From positions 682,001 to 746,000 of the forward strand of contig NZ_CP038800.1 in assembly GCF_024400535.1 (NCBI RefSeq): 64,000 nt of DNA. Reading direction: 5' to 3'. Numbering within the stretch: position 1 is the first letter of the stretch; the number at the start of each line of letters is the position of its first letter. A program made the position numbers and the translations under genes. Shown here one piece after another: positions 35,287 to 44,332 of this stretch. Source of the DNA: Treponema denticola. Lineage in GTDB: Bacteria > Spirochaetota > Spirochaetia > Treponematales > Treponemataceae. The notes under the pieces were generated by a model, which did no database searches, was not told the origin of the DNA, and worked only from the letters and a program-made list of their open reading frames with translations.

Positions 35287-35321
35287 AATGAAGAAGGGGA
35301 TAACCGATTTTCATCGGCCTC

Positions 35322-35350
35322 TTGAAAAATTGAGTTTCTTGTGCTATTAT
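35322..35350 (+). promoter_or_regulatory. Promoter of the SPFH-like gene, nearly leaderless
   Basis: TTGAAA (35322-35327), a 17-base spacer and TATTAT (35345-35350). The ATG at 35360 is 9 nt on, with no ribosome site. Confidence 0.55.
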
Positions 35351-35359
35351 TCTTATATC

Positions 35360-36250
35360 ATGAAAAAAAGAACTTCATTTTTAATTTGGCTTTTTATTTT
35401 GATTGCCTTGGGAGGTACCGCCTTTTTTTTCGGGTGGATGCAGTTTTCAGTTCCTGCCGGATCTTACGGCGTAATGCTTTCAAAGTCGGGAGGCTATCAC
35501 GACAGGCTCATTATTCCGGGCGAATTTATGTGGCGATGGGAGAGGCTTGTCCCGACCAATTCAAAAATTCTTACCTTTAATTTAAAAGCCCAAGACATTG
35601 AGTATAAAAATGAAGGTGCCCTTCCTTCTGCTGATAAATTCGGTTTGGTGATGGAACAAAAAAACGATTTCCGCTGGAAGTTTGCTCTAAAGATTTCGGC
35701 TTCAGTAAAGCCTGAAAGTTTAATAAGCCTTGTTAAAAACGCTTCGATAAAAACCCAAGGCGATTTGGACGATTTTATTAGAACAAGAGTTGAAGAAGCC
35801 GCTCAAAAATCCGCAAACGAATTTATCGAGTATTTTTTATCCAATCCTGAAGAATATGAAAAGCTGAAATTTCAATATGCAGCCTTTAACGATAAAATCA
35901 CTTCGGATCTAAAAGGCAAGGAGAATACCGAAATTGAAATTGTTTCGGTTGAGCTTTCTTCCGATTTTGTAATTCCCGATTTAAAACTGTATACGACAAT
36001 AAGAGATGTTTATTCGGAATATGAAAAAGCAAGGAGCAAGGTCTTTACCGACCTTATGATTGAAGAAGGAAAATCCGCTGCCTCTTCAAAATTCCGAATG
36101 AATGATCTAAAAGAATGGGGCGAGCTTTTAAAGCAATATCCTCAGCTCATCGATTTTTTGGCCGTAGCAAGAAGCGATGCGAGCGAAACCCTCAAGGCCT
36201 TGCGCGAGCTTAAAGCTAAGATGAGCGGCGCTCAGGTCAGCGGGCAATAG
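35360..36250 (+). CDS. Membrane-anchored SPFH/Band-7-like protein
   Basis: The 296-residue protein (from MKKRTSFLIWL) has one N-terminal membrane anchor (about 6-28). A beta domain typical of SPFH/prohibitin-like proteins follows (VPAGSYGVMLSKSGGYHDRLIIPGEFMWRWERLVP, where 'G-x-Y-G-V' and 'IIPG' are the usual landmarks), then a helical region rich in Glu/Lys. Such proteins assemble into membrane rings; the role in spirochaetes is unknown. ATG 35360 is preferred over 35288 because the extension lies inside the predicted promoter. It ends nine bases before the UDG gene. Confidence 0.65.
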   Translation: MKKRTSFLIWLFILIALGGTAFFFGWMQFSVPAGSYGVMLSKSGGYHDRLIIPGEFMWRWERLVPTNSKILTFNLKAQDIEYKNEGALPSADKFGLVMEQKNDFRWKFALKISASVKPESLISLVKNASIKTQGDLDDFIRTRVEEAAQKSANEFIEYFLSNPEEYEKLKFQYAAFNDKITSDLKGKENTEIEIVSVELSSDFVIPDLKLYTTIRDVYSEYEKARSKVFTDLMIEEGKSAASSKFRMNDLKEWGELLKQYPQLIDFLAVARSDASETLKALRELKAKMSGAQVSGQ

Positions 36251-36259
36251 TTTTTACCG

Positions 36260-37039
36260 ATGAAAGCCGAAGAAAAAAAAACATTATACACATTTTTCCG
36301 CACAGCCTCGGAATATCTATCGGGTTTTAAAACCGATGAAGAATATCCCGATTTTGCCGATACCGTTCTCCCGGAGACGGTTCTCTCCGGTAGGGAAGGA
36401 GCGGACGGCTTAACAATTCCTTTAAGCGATTCGGATGCAGAAAGCGGTTTTGAAACTCTTGAAAAGGTCTATGCTCAAATTGCTTCCTGTAAGGCCTGCC
36501 GTCTATGCGAGAGGCGGCATAACACGGTTGCAGGCGAGGGGCCTTGCGAGTTTTCCAATTTTGATAATAAGATAGAAGTAATGGTCATAGGCGAGGGGCC
36601 GGGAGCCGATGAGGATGCACAAGGCCGTCCCTTTGTCGGTAAGGCCGGACAGCTTTTGGATAAGATGCTTGCCGCTATCGAATTATACCGCACCCATAAT
36701 TGTTATATCACAAATGTTGTAAAGTGCAGACCGCCAAATAACCGCGACCCTCTGCCCGATGAAACGGCTGCGTGCAGAAATTATTTAAATGCTCAAATTG
36801 CTTTGATAAGGCCTAAGGCGATTCTTGTGGTTGGGCGGGTAGCTCTTCAAAACCTCTTGGAAACCCAGGAAGGAATAGGCAAGATGCACGGCAAGTTTTT
36901 TGAATACCAAAACATTCCGCTGATGGCGACCTATCACCCAAGTGCTCTTTTGAGAGATGTCAACTTAAAACGCCCTGCATGGGAAGACCTAAAACTCTTC
37001 CGTTCCCGCCTCAATGAATTGCCTCAACAAATTGATTGA
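36260..37039 (+). CDS. Family 4 (iron-sulfur) uracil-DNA glycosylase
   Basis: This enzyme removes uracil from DNA. The 259 residues include the iron-sulfur cysteines C77-x2-C80 (ASCKACRLC), a third in VVKCRPPNNRDP and a fourth in ETAACRNYL. The catalytic motif GEGPGADEDAQGRPFVGKAG (about 111-130) and the C-terminal TYHPSALLR motif are present. An N-terminal extension of about 70 residues without a known fold precedes the catalytic core. It lies between the SPFH-like gene (9 bases) and priA (19 bases), so the three probably form one transcript. Confidence 0.9.
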   Translation: MKAEEKKTLYTFFRTASEYLSGFKTDEEYPDFADTVLPETVLSGREGADGLTIPLSDSDAESGFETLEKVYAQIASCKACRLCERRHNTVAGEGPCEFSNFDNKIEVMVIGEGPGADEDAQGRPFVGKAGQLLDKMLAAIELYRTHNCYITNVVKCRPPNNRDPLPDETAACRNYLNAQIALIRPKAILVVGRVALQNLLETQEGIGKMHGKFFEYQNIPLMATYHPSALLRDVNLKRPAWEDLKLFRSRLNELPQQID

Positions 37040-37058
37040 GAATAACTAGGCGGCACCT

Positions 37059-39041
37059 ATGGCAAAATGGCTGACTCTTGCCTTTAATCTTCCACTCTAC
37101 CAAAGCTTTACCTATAAAAACATAGAAGAAGACGGCGGAAGCCTTGTCGGAAAGAGGGCTTCTGTTCAACTCGGCTCAAGAAATTTGATAGGCTTTATAA
37201 TAGAAGAATCCGAGGTGTTTCCTAAAGACAGCCCTGTGGGAGAAGATAAAATAAAGCCGATTAAACGAGTGGTCGACAAGGAAACAATTTTCGGGCAGGC
37301 ACAGATAGAACTTGCCTCTTGGATTTCGCACTTTTATATATGCAGCTTCGGAGAAGCACTCTCCGCAATTCTTCCTTCGGGAAAAAGAGAAGTTTCTTTT
37401 GAAAACTTAAAATGGGGAGCCGAATTTGAAGATAAGAATTTTTCTCTTTCCGATGAACAAAAAGATGCCGTCGAAAAAATCGTAAACTCAAACAAAAAAG
37501 AATTCTTTTATTTATACGGCTTAACCGGTTCAGGGAAGACGGAAGTTTTTTTAAAGGCCGCCGAAAAGATAATCGCAGAAGGCAAGGCCGTCATCTACCT
37601 TGTTCCCGAAATAGGGCTTACCCATCAGGTCATAAGTGCGGCCGTAAAACGCTTCGGCTCTCAGGCTGCCGTTTTGCACTCAGGCCTTACGGGAAGCGAA
37701 AGGCTTAACCAATGGATGAGGATAAGACGGGGAGAAGCCCTGATGATTGTCGGGGCGAGGAGTGCCGTCTTTGCTCCTGCTAAAAACATAGGCCTTATCA
37801 TAATCGATGAAGAGCATGATGCTTCATATAAGTCGGGTTCCGTGCCCCGCTACCATGCCCGCCAGACTGCGATGTACTTGGCCGTAAAGCATAATTGCCC
37901 CGTGGTAATGGGCTCTGCAACTCCATCGCTTGAAGCGTGGAATATGATTCAAAACAAAAAAATCAAACTCCTTTCCCTTTCAAAAAGACTTGCAGGCGGA
38001 AGCCTTCCTCAAATCGAAATAGAAAATATTTCCGGCTTAAAGGGAGCTTTGAGCGACAGGCTTATAAGCGAAATACGCAAAACCAAAAATGAAGGAAAAC
38101 AAACAATTCTTTTTTTGAACAGGCGGGGCTTTTCCCATATTTTTCGATGCCGTTCCTGCGGCTATGAGATGCTTTGCAAAAACTGTTCCGTGCCGATGAC
38201 CTTTCATAAAAGTGAAAATGTAATGAAATGCCACTATTGCGGAATGCAGGCAAGGCCGCCTTCTCTTTGCCCCGAATGTAATTCCCTCGATATAGGCTAT
38301 GCCGGTGTCGGTACGGAATTTATCGAAGAAGAAGTTTCCCGCTCCTTCCCCGATTGCACGGTTGCGAGGATTGACACCGACACTGTTTCCAAAAAGAACA
38401 GTCTTGAAAACCGCTTAAAAGATTTTAAGGAGGGGAAAATAGATATCCTCCTCGGAACTCAGATGATAGCAAAGGGTTTGAATTTTCCGAAAGTAAGGCT
38501 GGTCGGAATTATCCTTGCAGACACGGGGCTTCAAATGCCCGACTTTAGAGCCGCCGAAAGGAGTTTCGCACTTATCACTCAGGCGGCAGGAAGGGCAGGG
38601 CGGTTCAGCGAGGACGGGCTTGTCATTATTCAAACCCTAAAGCCTAACCATCCTTCGATTGTCTGTGCAAAAAATCACGAGTACGAAAAGTTTTATGAAT
38701 ATGAACTCGGGCAAAGAAAGCTCTTGGATTTTCCGCCCTTTAAGCGTCTGATTCGTTTGGTCTTTAGAAGCAAGGACTTAAAAAAAGCCGAGCTGGCCGC
38801 AGAAGGTGCCGCGAACATTCTAAAATATATTCTGTCTTCACAAAACAAAGACGAAGCCGAAATAATGGGACCCTCGGAATGTGTCCTATCGATGATAGCC
38901 GGAAATCACCGCCAACAGATTTTGCTCCGCTCTTCAAATTTCCCCCTAATCCAAACCGCCACCTCCCGTTTTGTAAAAGAATATAAACCTATGACAGGCA
39001 TCTACATCGAGGTCGACACCGATCCGGTCAATCTTATGTGA
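37059..39041 (+). CDS. priA: Primosomal replication-restart helicase PriA
   Basis: PriA recognises stalled forks and reloads the replicative helicase. The 660-residue protein has the N-terminal fork-binding domain, Walker A GLTGSGKTEVF (about 155-165), the DEEHD helicase box (IIIDEEHDASYKSG) and eight zinc-binding cysteines (CRSCG..CKNC..CHYCG..CPEC, about 367-410). The helicase C-terminal half follows (LGTQMIAKGLNFP, QAAGRAGR). Length is a little short for the family but complete. AGGCGG lies upstream of the ATG. It follows the uracil glycosylase, a plausible repair-linked operon. Confidence 0.95.
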   Translation: MAKWLTLAFNLPLYQSFTYKNIEEDGGSLVGKRASVQLGSRNLIGFIIEESEVFPKDSPVGEDKIKPIKRVVDKETIFGQAQIELASWISHFYICSFGEALSAILPSGKREVSFENLKWGAEFEDKNFSLSDEQKDAVEKIVNSNKKEFFYLYGLTGSGKTEVFLKAAEKIIAEGKAVIYLVPEIGLTHQVISAAVKRFGSQAAVLHSGLTGSERLNQWMRIRRGEALMIVGARSAVFAPAKNIGLIIIDEEHDASYKSGSVPRYHARQTAMYLAVKHNCPVVMGSATPSLEAWNMIQNKKIKLLSLSKRLAGGSLPQIEIENISGLKGALSDRLISEIRKTKNEGKQTILFLNRRGFSHIFRCRSCGYEMLCKNCSVPMTFHKSENVMKCHYCGMQARPPSLCPECNSLDIGYAGVGTEFIEEEVSRSFPDCTVARIDTDTVSKKNSLENRLKDFKEGKIDILLGTQMIAKGLNFPKVRLVGIILADTGLQMPDFRAAERSFALITQAAGRAGRFSEDGLVIIQTLKPNHPSIVCAKNHEYEKFYEYELGQRKLLDFPPFKRLIRLVFRSKDLKKAELAAEGAANILKYILSSQNKDEAEIMGPSECVLSMIAGNHRQQILLRSSNFPLIQTATSRFVKEYKPMTGIYIEVDTDPVNLM

Positions 39042-39151
39042 AGCAAAGGAATTTCCGATATGCACTGTATGAGCGATGATTACCTTGTAGAAGAGCTCTT
39101 GAGCGAAAAATAGCTTTGTTTTTTGGCTGCCGGTGGTTTCACGCTAGCGAC

Positions 39152-39212
39152 GTTTTGCCGTAAGGCAAAACTCGAAGCTTAAAAAATGTACAGGGATGTA
39201 CATTTTTTAAGC
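39152..39212 (-). repeat. Ordered hairpin element, modules B and A, inverted (copy 3)
   Basis: Read on the minus strand, module A (GCTTAAAAAATGTACA arms, 39212-39177, loop TCCC) is followed by module B (GTTTTGCC/GGCAAAAC, 39171-39152). Module C is at most a remnant near 39135. It lies between priA and prfA; a possible prfA promoter (TATACA 39215, TATACT 39238) starts right after it. Confidence 0.7.
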
Positions 39213-39267
39213 GGTATACATTTTCCTTAAAAACTGTTATACTCATTCCTCAGTACAAGGAATTTTT

Positions 39268-40353
39268 ATGAAAGAACGATTGGATAATTTAAGAAACAGA
39301 CTTGTCGAAGTCGAAAAAGAAGTTGAAAACCCTAACCTTATTAAAGATGTTGCAAAATATAAAGAAACCATGAGGGAACACTCCTATCTTTCAAAATTGA
39401 TGGAAGAATACGATAACTATCTTTCTATCGAAAAGCAGATAGAAGATTCCAAGCTTCTCATTCAAGAAGAAAGCGATGCCGAGCTTAAAGAGATGGCGAG
39501 GGAAGAGCTGCATTCTCTTGAAGCCGCCTTTGAAAAAAGCGAGGCCGATCTCAAGATGCTTTTAATTCCGCCAGATCCTCTTGAAGAAAAAAATATTATT
39601 ATGGAAATACGCGGCGGTACAGGAGGAGATGAAGCTGCCCTCTTTGCGGCCGACCTTTTTAGAATGTACACCCACTATGCCGAAATGAAAAACTGGAAGT
39701 ACGAGGTTTTGTCCCTAAACGAAACCGAGCTCGGCGGTTACAAGGAAATTACTTTTTCCATTTCAGGAAAGTATGTTTACGGAAGTCTCCGCTATGAGTC
39801 GGGCGTTCACCGCGTTCAGCGTGTTCCTGAAACGGAGGGCTCAGGCCGCATTCACACAAGTGCCGTAACCGTTGCGGTTTTGCCCGAAGCCGAAGAAACC
39901 GAAATCGAAATCAATCAAGAAGATTTGCGTATCGATGTTATGCGTGCAGGCGGCCCGGGCGGTCAGTGCGTTAATACCACGGACTCGGCAGTCCGCATTA
40001 CCCACATACCCACAGGCCTTGTCGTTATTTGTCAGGATGAAAAAAGCCAGATTAAAAATAAGGCAAAGGCTATGCGTGTTTTGCGAAGCCGCCTTTATGA
40101 TTTGGAAGAAAGTAAAAAGCAGGCAGAACGGGCTCAAAACAGAAAAAGTCAGGTCGGTTCCGGCGACCGCTCCGAGCGTATCCGCACCTATAACTTTCCG
40201 CAAAACCGCGTAACCGATCACCGCATTAACTTAACCCTTTACAAATTGGATGCGGTCATGCAGGGTGCCCTCGACGAATTAATCGATGCCCTCTGTATAG
40301 CCGCCCGCGAAGAAATGATGAAGGCCGCAGACCATCACTTGGAGCATAAATAA
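39268..40353 (+). CDS. prfA: Peptide chain release factor 1
   Basis: RF1 ends translation at UAA and UAG. The 361 residues include the decoding region [19 protein letters not shown] and the catalytic loop [17 protein letters not shown], with GGQ at about 231-233, which is the target of PrmC methylation. The N-terminal helical domain and the C-terminal [20 protein letters not shown] are typical. A CAAGGAAT ribosome site precedes the ATG. prmC, which encodes the enzyme that methylates the GGQ glutamine, starts seven bases after the stop. Confidence 0.96.
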   Translation: MKERLDNLRNRLVEVEKEVENPNLIKDVAKYKETMREHSYLSKLMEEYDNYLSIEKQIEDSKLLIQEESDAELKEMAREELHSLEAAFEKSEADLKMLLIPPDPLEEKNIIMEIRGGTGGDEAALFAADLFRMYTHYAEMKNWKYEVLSLNETELGGYKEITFSISGKYVYGSLRYESGVHRVQRVPETEGSGRIHTSAVTVAVLPEAEETEIEINQEDLRIDVMRAGGPGGQCVNTTDSAVRITHIPTGLVVICQDEKSQIKNKAKAMRVLRSRLYDLEESKKQAERAQNRKSQVGSGDRSERIRTYNFPQNRVTDHRINLTLYKLDAVMQGALDELIDALCIAAREEMMKAADHHLEHK

Positions 40354-40359
40354 GGCTCA

Positions 40360-41352
40360 ATGCTTTTTTTTACCGTAAAGGATGCCCGTCTTTTTGCTGC
40401 TCATTCCTTCCTTTCTTCGCACCTTTTAAAAAGGAACGGATACGGAAGGAATGAGGCTCTCTTTGATGCCGATATTTTGATAGCTCATCTTTTAAAAAAA
40501 GAACGCTCATGGCTTTTGTCTCATTCCTATTTTGATTTTTTACCCTACAAAAATGAGTTTGAAGTTTTTGTAAAGAAGAGAAGTTCAGGTCTCCCCATTG
40601 CCTATTTAACCGGAACAAAAGATTTTTTCGGGAGAACTTTTTATGTAAATGAAAATGTGCTTATCCCCAAGCCCGACACCGAAACCTTGGTAGAGCTTGC
40701 ATTGAATTTTGCAAAGGAAAAATTAAAAAAAAATGAGTCTCTCTTTGTTTTGGATATTTGCACGGGGACAGGCTGTATAGGCCTATCCCTTACGGCGGAG
40801 CTTTATGAAATTGCTTTTATACAAAATAATTTTGATAAACCGCAGAGGGCACAAAGAATGCAAAGTTATTTTGATAAAAGTTTTTTTTTAGTTCTTGCGG
40901 ATATTTCGGAAGAGGCTTTAAAAGTTTGTAAAAAGAATATGGATTCTCTTTTGCCTCAATCTCTTTATAAGAGGGTTCTTGCAGTAAGAGCCGATCTGCG
41001 TTTTTCTTTTCCCTGCGTACCGGAGTCAAAACGAAGCTACGATTTGATAACTGCAAATCCGCCATACGTTCCGTCAAAGCTTACGGAAAGCCTTTTAGAA
41101 GACGGCCGCTCTGAACCCCGCCTTGCCCTTGACGGCGGTATTGAAGGGCTGGACTTAATTCCGCCCTTGGCACAAAATTCTTATTTAAGCTTAAACCCCG
41201 GCGGGAAACTTTTTGTTGAAGTAGGCGAATACCATGCAGCCCAAGCTGCCGAGATTTTTAGAAACGCAGGTTTTTCGCAAGTTCAAATTCATAAAGACCT
41301 TGCAGGCAGTGACCGAGTCATAGAGTGCACAAAATTAAAAAATATGATATAA
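40360..41352 (+). CDS. prmC: Release factor glutamine methyltransferase, with an in-frame repeat insertion
   Basis: PrmC methylates the GGQ glutamine of release factors. The 330 residues contain the helical N-domain, PIAYLTGTKDFFGRTFYVN, the SAM motif VLDICTGTGCIGLSLTAE (about 130-147), the ADISEEAL acidic loop and the catalytic NPPY (233-236). It is longer than usual because about 20 extra residues separate motif I from ADIS. This segment contains a piece of the intergenic AACCGCA repeat bounded by 11-bp direct repeats (see the separate entry). The reading frame is preserved and the catalytic motifs are intact, so it may still work. It follows prfA by 6 bases. Confidence 0.92.
   Translation: MLFFTVKDARLFAAHSFLSSHLLKRNGYGRNEALFDADILIAHLLKKERSWLLSHSYFDFLPYKNEFEVFVKKRSSGLPIAYLTGTKDFFGRTFYVNENVLIPKPDTETLVELALNFAKEKLKKNESLFVLDICTGTGCIGLSLTAELYEIAFIQNNFDKPQRAQRMQSYFDKSFFLVLADISEEALKVCKKNMDSLLPQSLYKRVLAVRADLRFSFPCVPESKRSYDLITANPPYVPSKLTESLLEDGRSEPRLALDGGIEGLDLIPPLAQNSYLSLNPGGKLFVEVGEYHAAQAAEIFRNAGFSQVQIHKDLAGSDRVIECTKLKNMI
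40829..40878 (+). repeat. In-frame insertion of repeat DNA in prmC with flanking direct repeats
   Basis: ATTTTGATAAA occurs at 40829-40839 and 40868-40878. Between the copies is CCGCAGAGGGCACAAAGAATGCAAAGTT-like sequence that matches the arm of the AACCGCA family (AACCGCAGAGG, 40838-40848). The net addition is 39 nt (13 codons, residues about 161-173), so the frame is kept. Confidence 0.65.
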
Positions 41353-41372
41353 TGGATTAAGGATGTATGATG

Positions 41373-41504
41373 AACAGTTCGGCAGAAATTCAGCCTCACT
41401 GTTTATCTAACGAGTTTTGTACATTGAGTACAAAACATCGCATTATTGTATGCAGTTTGTAAACAAACTGCGTGAAAAAACTCTTTTCAGGATTTAATAA
41501 TCCT
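41373..41504 (+). repeat. Ordered hairpin element, modules E-B-D-F, before the DUF1703 gene
   Basis: Module E is AACAGT...ACTGTT (41373-41403). Module B is GTTTTGTAC/GTACAAAAC (41414-41436). Module D is GCAGTTTGT/ACAAACTGC (41452-41471). Module F is AGGATT/AATCCT (41489-41504), 28 bases before the start codon. Order B-D-F recurs before htpG with compensating changes. Confidence 0.7.
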
Positions 41505-41532
41505 TGCAAAAAGGTTTTATGAGAGGTGGAAA

Positions 41533-43149
41533 ATGTCGGGTATCCGAAGATTGCCTATAGGCGTTCAAAGTTTTGAGGTTATGCGTAATGACGGTTTTGT
41601 TTATGTAGATAAAACCGAATATGTGGTAAAGCTTGCAGCTGAAAGCCGTGTGTTTTTTTTAAGCCGTCCGCGAAGGTTTGGAAAAAGCCTTTTTCTTTCT
41701 ACCTTAAAGGCTTATTTTTTAGGCAAAAAAGAGCTTTTTAAAGGGCTCTATATCGAAGGCGCGGAACAAAAGCGCGCTCAAATAGAAGGCAGAGAAGCAT
41801 GGGTGAAGTATCCCGTTCTATACTTGGATTTTAATGCAGGGATTTATGATTCAAAGGAGGGGCTTGTAAACCGTCTCCTTTCATTTTTTAATGAATATGA
41901 ACAACTTTACGAGAGCTCTGGTCTCGATATCCCTGACCGCTTTAGAAACCTAATAAAAAAGGCCTACGAAAAAACAGGTAAGCAGGCGGTCATCCTTGTA
42001 GACGAATACGATAAACCCCTCCTTGAAACTATGATTATAAATGAGCCTCTAAATGAAGAATACCGCCGTATCTTAAAGGGGTTTTACGGTGTAATAAAAT
42101 CATGCGACGAGTATCTCCGTTTTGCATTTTTAACGGGGGTTACCAAATTCAGTAAAGTCAGTATCTTCAGCGATCTAAACAATTTGAGGGACATATCTCT
42201 CGAAAAAGATTATTCAGATATCTGCGGTATCACTGAAATCGAATTGAAGCAATCTTTTAAACCCGAAATTGAAGCCTTGGCGGAAAATCTTAAGCTAAGT
42301 TATGAAGAAACTCTTGCTCTTCTAAAAAAGCGTTATGACGGATATTTTTTTCATCCTGAAGGAGAGAGCGTATACAACCCCTTTAGTTTGCTTAATGCCT
42401 TTATAAAAAAGGAAACAAGCTCTTATTGGTTTTCGACCGGAACCCCTACTTTTTTGGTCAGAACCTTAGAAAAGCAAAAAGATGTATCGATCCGCGATAT
42501 TTTAGAAGATGCCGAAATGAGTGAAAACGCCTTACAGGATTACCGCCCCGATATGAATAACCCTATACCTATTCTATTCCAATCGGGCTATCTTACCTTA
42601 AAAGATTATGATGAAAGACTAGACTTGTACAAACTGGGCTTTCCTAATGATGAGGTAAAATACGGCTTTTTAGATAACCTTGTTCCCGCTTACACTTCAA
42701 TCTCAAAGGATTCAAGCGGTTTATTTATAGGGAATTTTGTAAGAGCCATCGAGAAGGGCGATATCGAATCTTTTATGAAAAGAATGTATACTGCCTGTGC
42801 CGGGCTTCCCTACAGCTTGGCTTCAAAAGAAAATATTCAGATGAGGGAAAGAGATTATCAGATAGCCTTTTATATAATCTTTAGCCTGATGGGACAGTTT
42901 GTTCAAACCGAAGTAGTAAGCTCAAAAGGCAGGGCTGACTGTATAGTTCACACGAATGATACGGTCTACATCTTTGAGTTTAAGCTGATGAATTCGGGTA
43001 CGCCTAAAGAAGCTATTCAACAGATAAAAGAAAAAGGCTATGCCGAACCCTACAAGACGGGCGGAAAAAAGATAGTTCTAATAGGTGCTGTTTTTGCCGA
43101 CGGTATAGATGAAGAAACTGCCAGTACTTGGGAAGCGGAAGCCTTATAG
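41533..43149 (+). CDS. AAA-ATPase-like / DUF1703 PD-(D/E)XK nuclease family protein
   Basis: The 538-residue protein has the AAA-ATPase-like domain (PF09820 type) starting LPIGVQSFEVMRNDGFVYVDKTEYV. It has a short Walker A (RPRRFGKSLFLSTL, about 47-60) and Walker B (AVILVDEYDKPL, about 153-164). The C-terminal DUF1703 nuclease domain has a D..EFK core (RADCIVHTNDTVYIFEFKL). The family is expanded in oral and gut anaerobes; function is unproven, with mobile or defence roles proposed. GAGAGGTGG precedes the ATG. A multi-hairpin repeat lies directly upstream. Confidence 0.88.
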   Translation: MSGIRRLPIGVQSFEVMRNDGFVYVDKTEYVVKLAAESRVFFLSRPRRFGKSLFLSTLKAYFLGKKELFKGLYIEGAEQKRAQIEGREAWVKYPVLYLDFNAGIYDSKEGLVNRLLSFFNEYEQLYESSGLDIPDRFRNLIKKAYEKTGKQAVILVDEYDKPLLETMIINEPLNEEYRRILKGFYGVIKSCDEYLRFAFLTGVTKFSKVSIFSDLNNLRDISLEKDYSDICGITEIELKQSFKPEIEALAENLKLSYEETLALLKKRYDGYFFHPEGESVYNPFSLLNAFIKKETSSYWFSTGTPTFLVRTLEKQKDVSIRDILEDAEMSENALQDYRPDMNNPIPILFQSGYLTLKDYDERLDLYKLGFPNDEVKYGFLDNLVPAYTSISKDSSGLFIGNFVRAIEKGDIESFMKRMYTACAGLPYSLASKENIQMRERDYQIAFYIIFSLMGQFVQTEVVSSKGRADCIVHTNDTVYIFEFKLMNSGTPKEAIQQIKEKGYAEPYKTGGKKIVLIGAVFADGIDEETASTWEAEAL

Positions 43150-43175
43150 CCCGTCCGATTAAAAAGATAATGCTT

Positions 43176-43682
43176 TTAAACTGTTTTTACATATCTCATT
43201 TCGGGAGCCTTCAAATCTTCATGGACTTGTGTTTTGCCGTCCGGCTTAAAGCCGTTATGCTCATAAAAACTTCTTGCAATCCGGTTTTCTTGAAATACCC
43301 AGATGCATAATTCATGTATGCCGGCTTCTTTTGCTTCTTTTTGAAAATGAGTAATTAATTTTGAACCTACTCCCGACCTTTCAAAAGCTTTTTCTACATA
43401 AATAGCCATAAGTTCAAAACTATCAGGCTTATCGTTGTCCCGGCACATTCCCGTACGCATCATCCCTTTTATTATTCCGTATTTGTCATCTTCATAAACA
43501 TAGAATTTTGATGTACTGTTTTGAGTATTAACTTGTTCCTTTAAACGCTCGATAGATTTTTCAACCGACAGCTCAGTAAACAAAAAATTATCGTCGACGA
43601 TACCCCTATAAGTATTTCTCCAACCGTAAACATTTATTTCTGCAACTCTTGATAAGTCCTTTAATTCTGCAAGTCTGACCAT
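43176..43682 (-). CDS. GNAT-family N-acetyltransferase
   Basis: The 168-residue protein has the full GNAT pattern: LAELKDLSRVAEINVYGWRNTYRG at the N-terminus, the acetyl-CoA loop ERSGVGSKLITHF (about 106-118) and the late strand-helix LCIWVFQENRIARSFYEHNGF (conserved ARSFYE-x-x-GF). It resembles small-molecule or RimI-like acetyltransferases; the substrate is unknown. AAGGAG lies eight bases before the ATG. It follows nth by 17 bases on the same strand, so it is likely the last gene of the MFS-nth-GNAT operon. Confidence 0.85.
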   Translation of the reverse strand: MVRLAELKDLSRVAEINVYGWRNTYRGIVDDNFLFTELSVEKSIERLKEQVNTQNSTSKFYVYEDDKYGIIKGMMRTGMCRDNDKPDSFELMAIYVEKAFERSGVGSKLITHFQKEAKEAGIHELCIWVFQENRIARSFYEHNGFKPDGKTQVHEDLKAPEMRYVKTV

Positions 43683-43699
43683 TGTTTTTCTCCTTTTTA

Positions 43700-44332
43700 T
43701 TATAAATTCTTCATACAGATATCGGACAAAAAACAGTTTTCACATTCGGGTTTTCTGGCCTTGCAGATATATCGCCCATGCAGGAGAATCCAGTGGTGAG
43801 CATTTAGTAAATATTTTTTTGGAGTAACTTTAAGTAAATCTTCTTCAACTTGAATCGGAGTCTTGCCCGATGAAAGGCCTATGCGCGGAGCTGTCCGGAG
43901 AATATGGGTATCTACTGCGATTGCGGGTTTTCCGAAGCCCATATTTAAAACTACGTTTGCGGTTTTGCGGCCGACTCCGGGAAGTTTTATAAGTTCTTCC
44001 ATTGTATCTGGAACCCTTCCTGAATACTCATTTTGAATTATGCGGCTTAATTCAAAAATACGTTTAGCCTTCGTCGGATATAAATTTATTGTTTTGATGT
44101 ATTCGCGAATTCCTTCCTCGCCCAGTTCTATCATTTTTTGAGGCGTATCGGCTGCCTTAAAAAAAAGGCCCGTTGCTTTATTTACGCCGACATCAGTCGC
44201 TTGTGCAGACAGTACCACCGCTACCAAAAGGGTAAAAATATTTGTAGAATGTAATTCTCCTTTCGGGTTAGGATTATTTTTTTTGAAACGGCGGTATACT
44301 TCTTCGATTTTATCTTTATCCAATAAATTCAT
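43700..44332 (-). CDS. nth: Endonuclease III (DNA glycosylase/AP lyase)
   Basis: Nth excises oxidised pyrimidines and cuts the DNA at the abasic site. The 210 residues contain the helix-hairpin-helix KLPGVGRKTANVVLNMGF with the catalytic lysine. The catalytic aspartate is in AVDTHILR, and the C-terminal iron-sulfur cluster pattern is C-x6-C-x2-C-x5-C (CKARKPECENCFLSDIC). It overlaps the end of the MFS gene by 17 bases, so translation is probably coupled. Confidence 0.95.
   Translation of the reverse strand: MNLLDKDKIEEVYRRFKKNNPNPKGELHSTNIFTLLVAVVLSAQATDVGVNKATGLFFKAADTPQKMIELGEEGIREYIKTINLYPTKAKRIFELSRIIQNEYSGRVPDTMEELIKLPGVGRKTANVVLNMGFGKPAIAVDTHILRTAPRIGLSSGKTPIQVEEDLLKVTPKKYLLNAHHWILLHGRYICKARKPECENCFLSDICMKNL

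Noticed and set aside
39073-39113. Short frame MHCMSDDYLVEELLSEK after priA
   Set aside because: Only 17 codons or so, with no ribosome site; it may be chance sequence beside the hairpin repeat.
39841-40221. Minus-strand 126-codon frame and plus-strand 113-codon frame inside prfA
   Set aside because: They are shadows of a strongly conserved gene, without start signals or domains.
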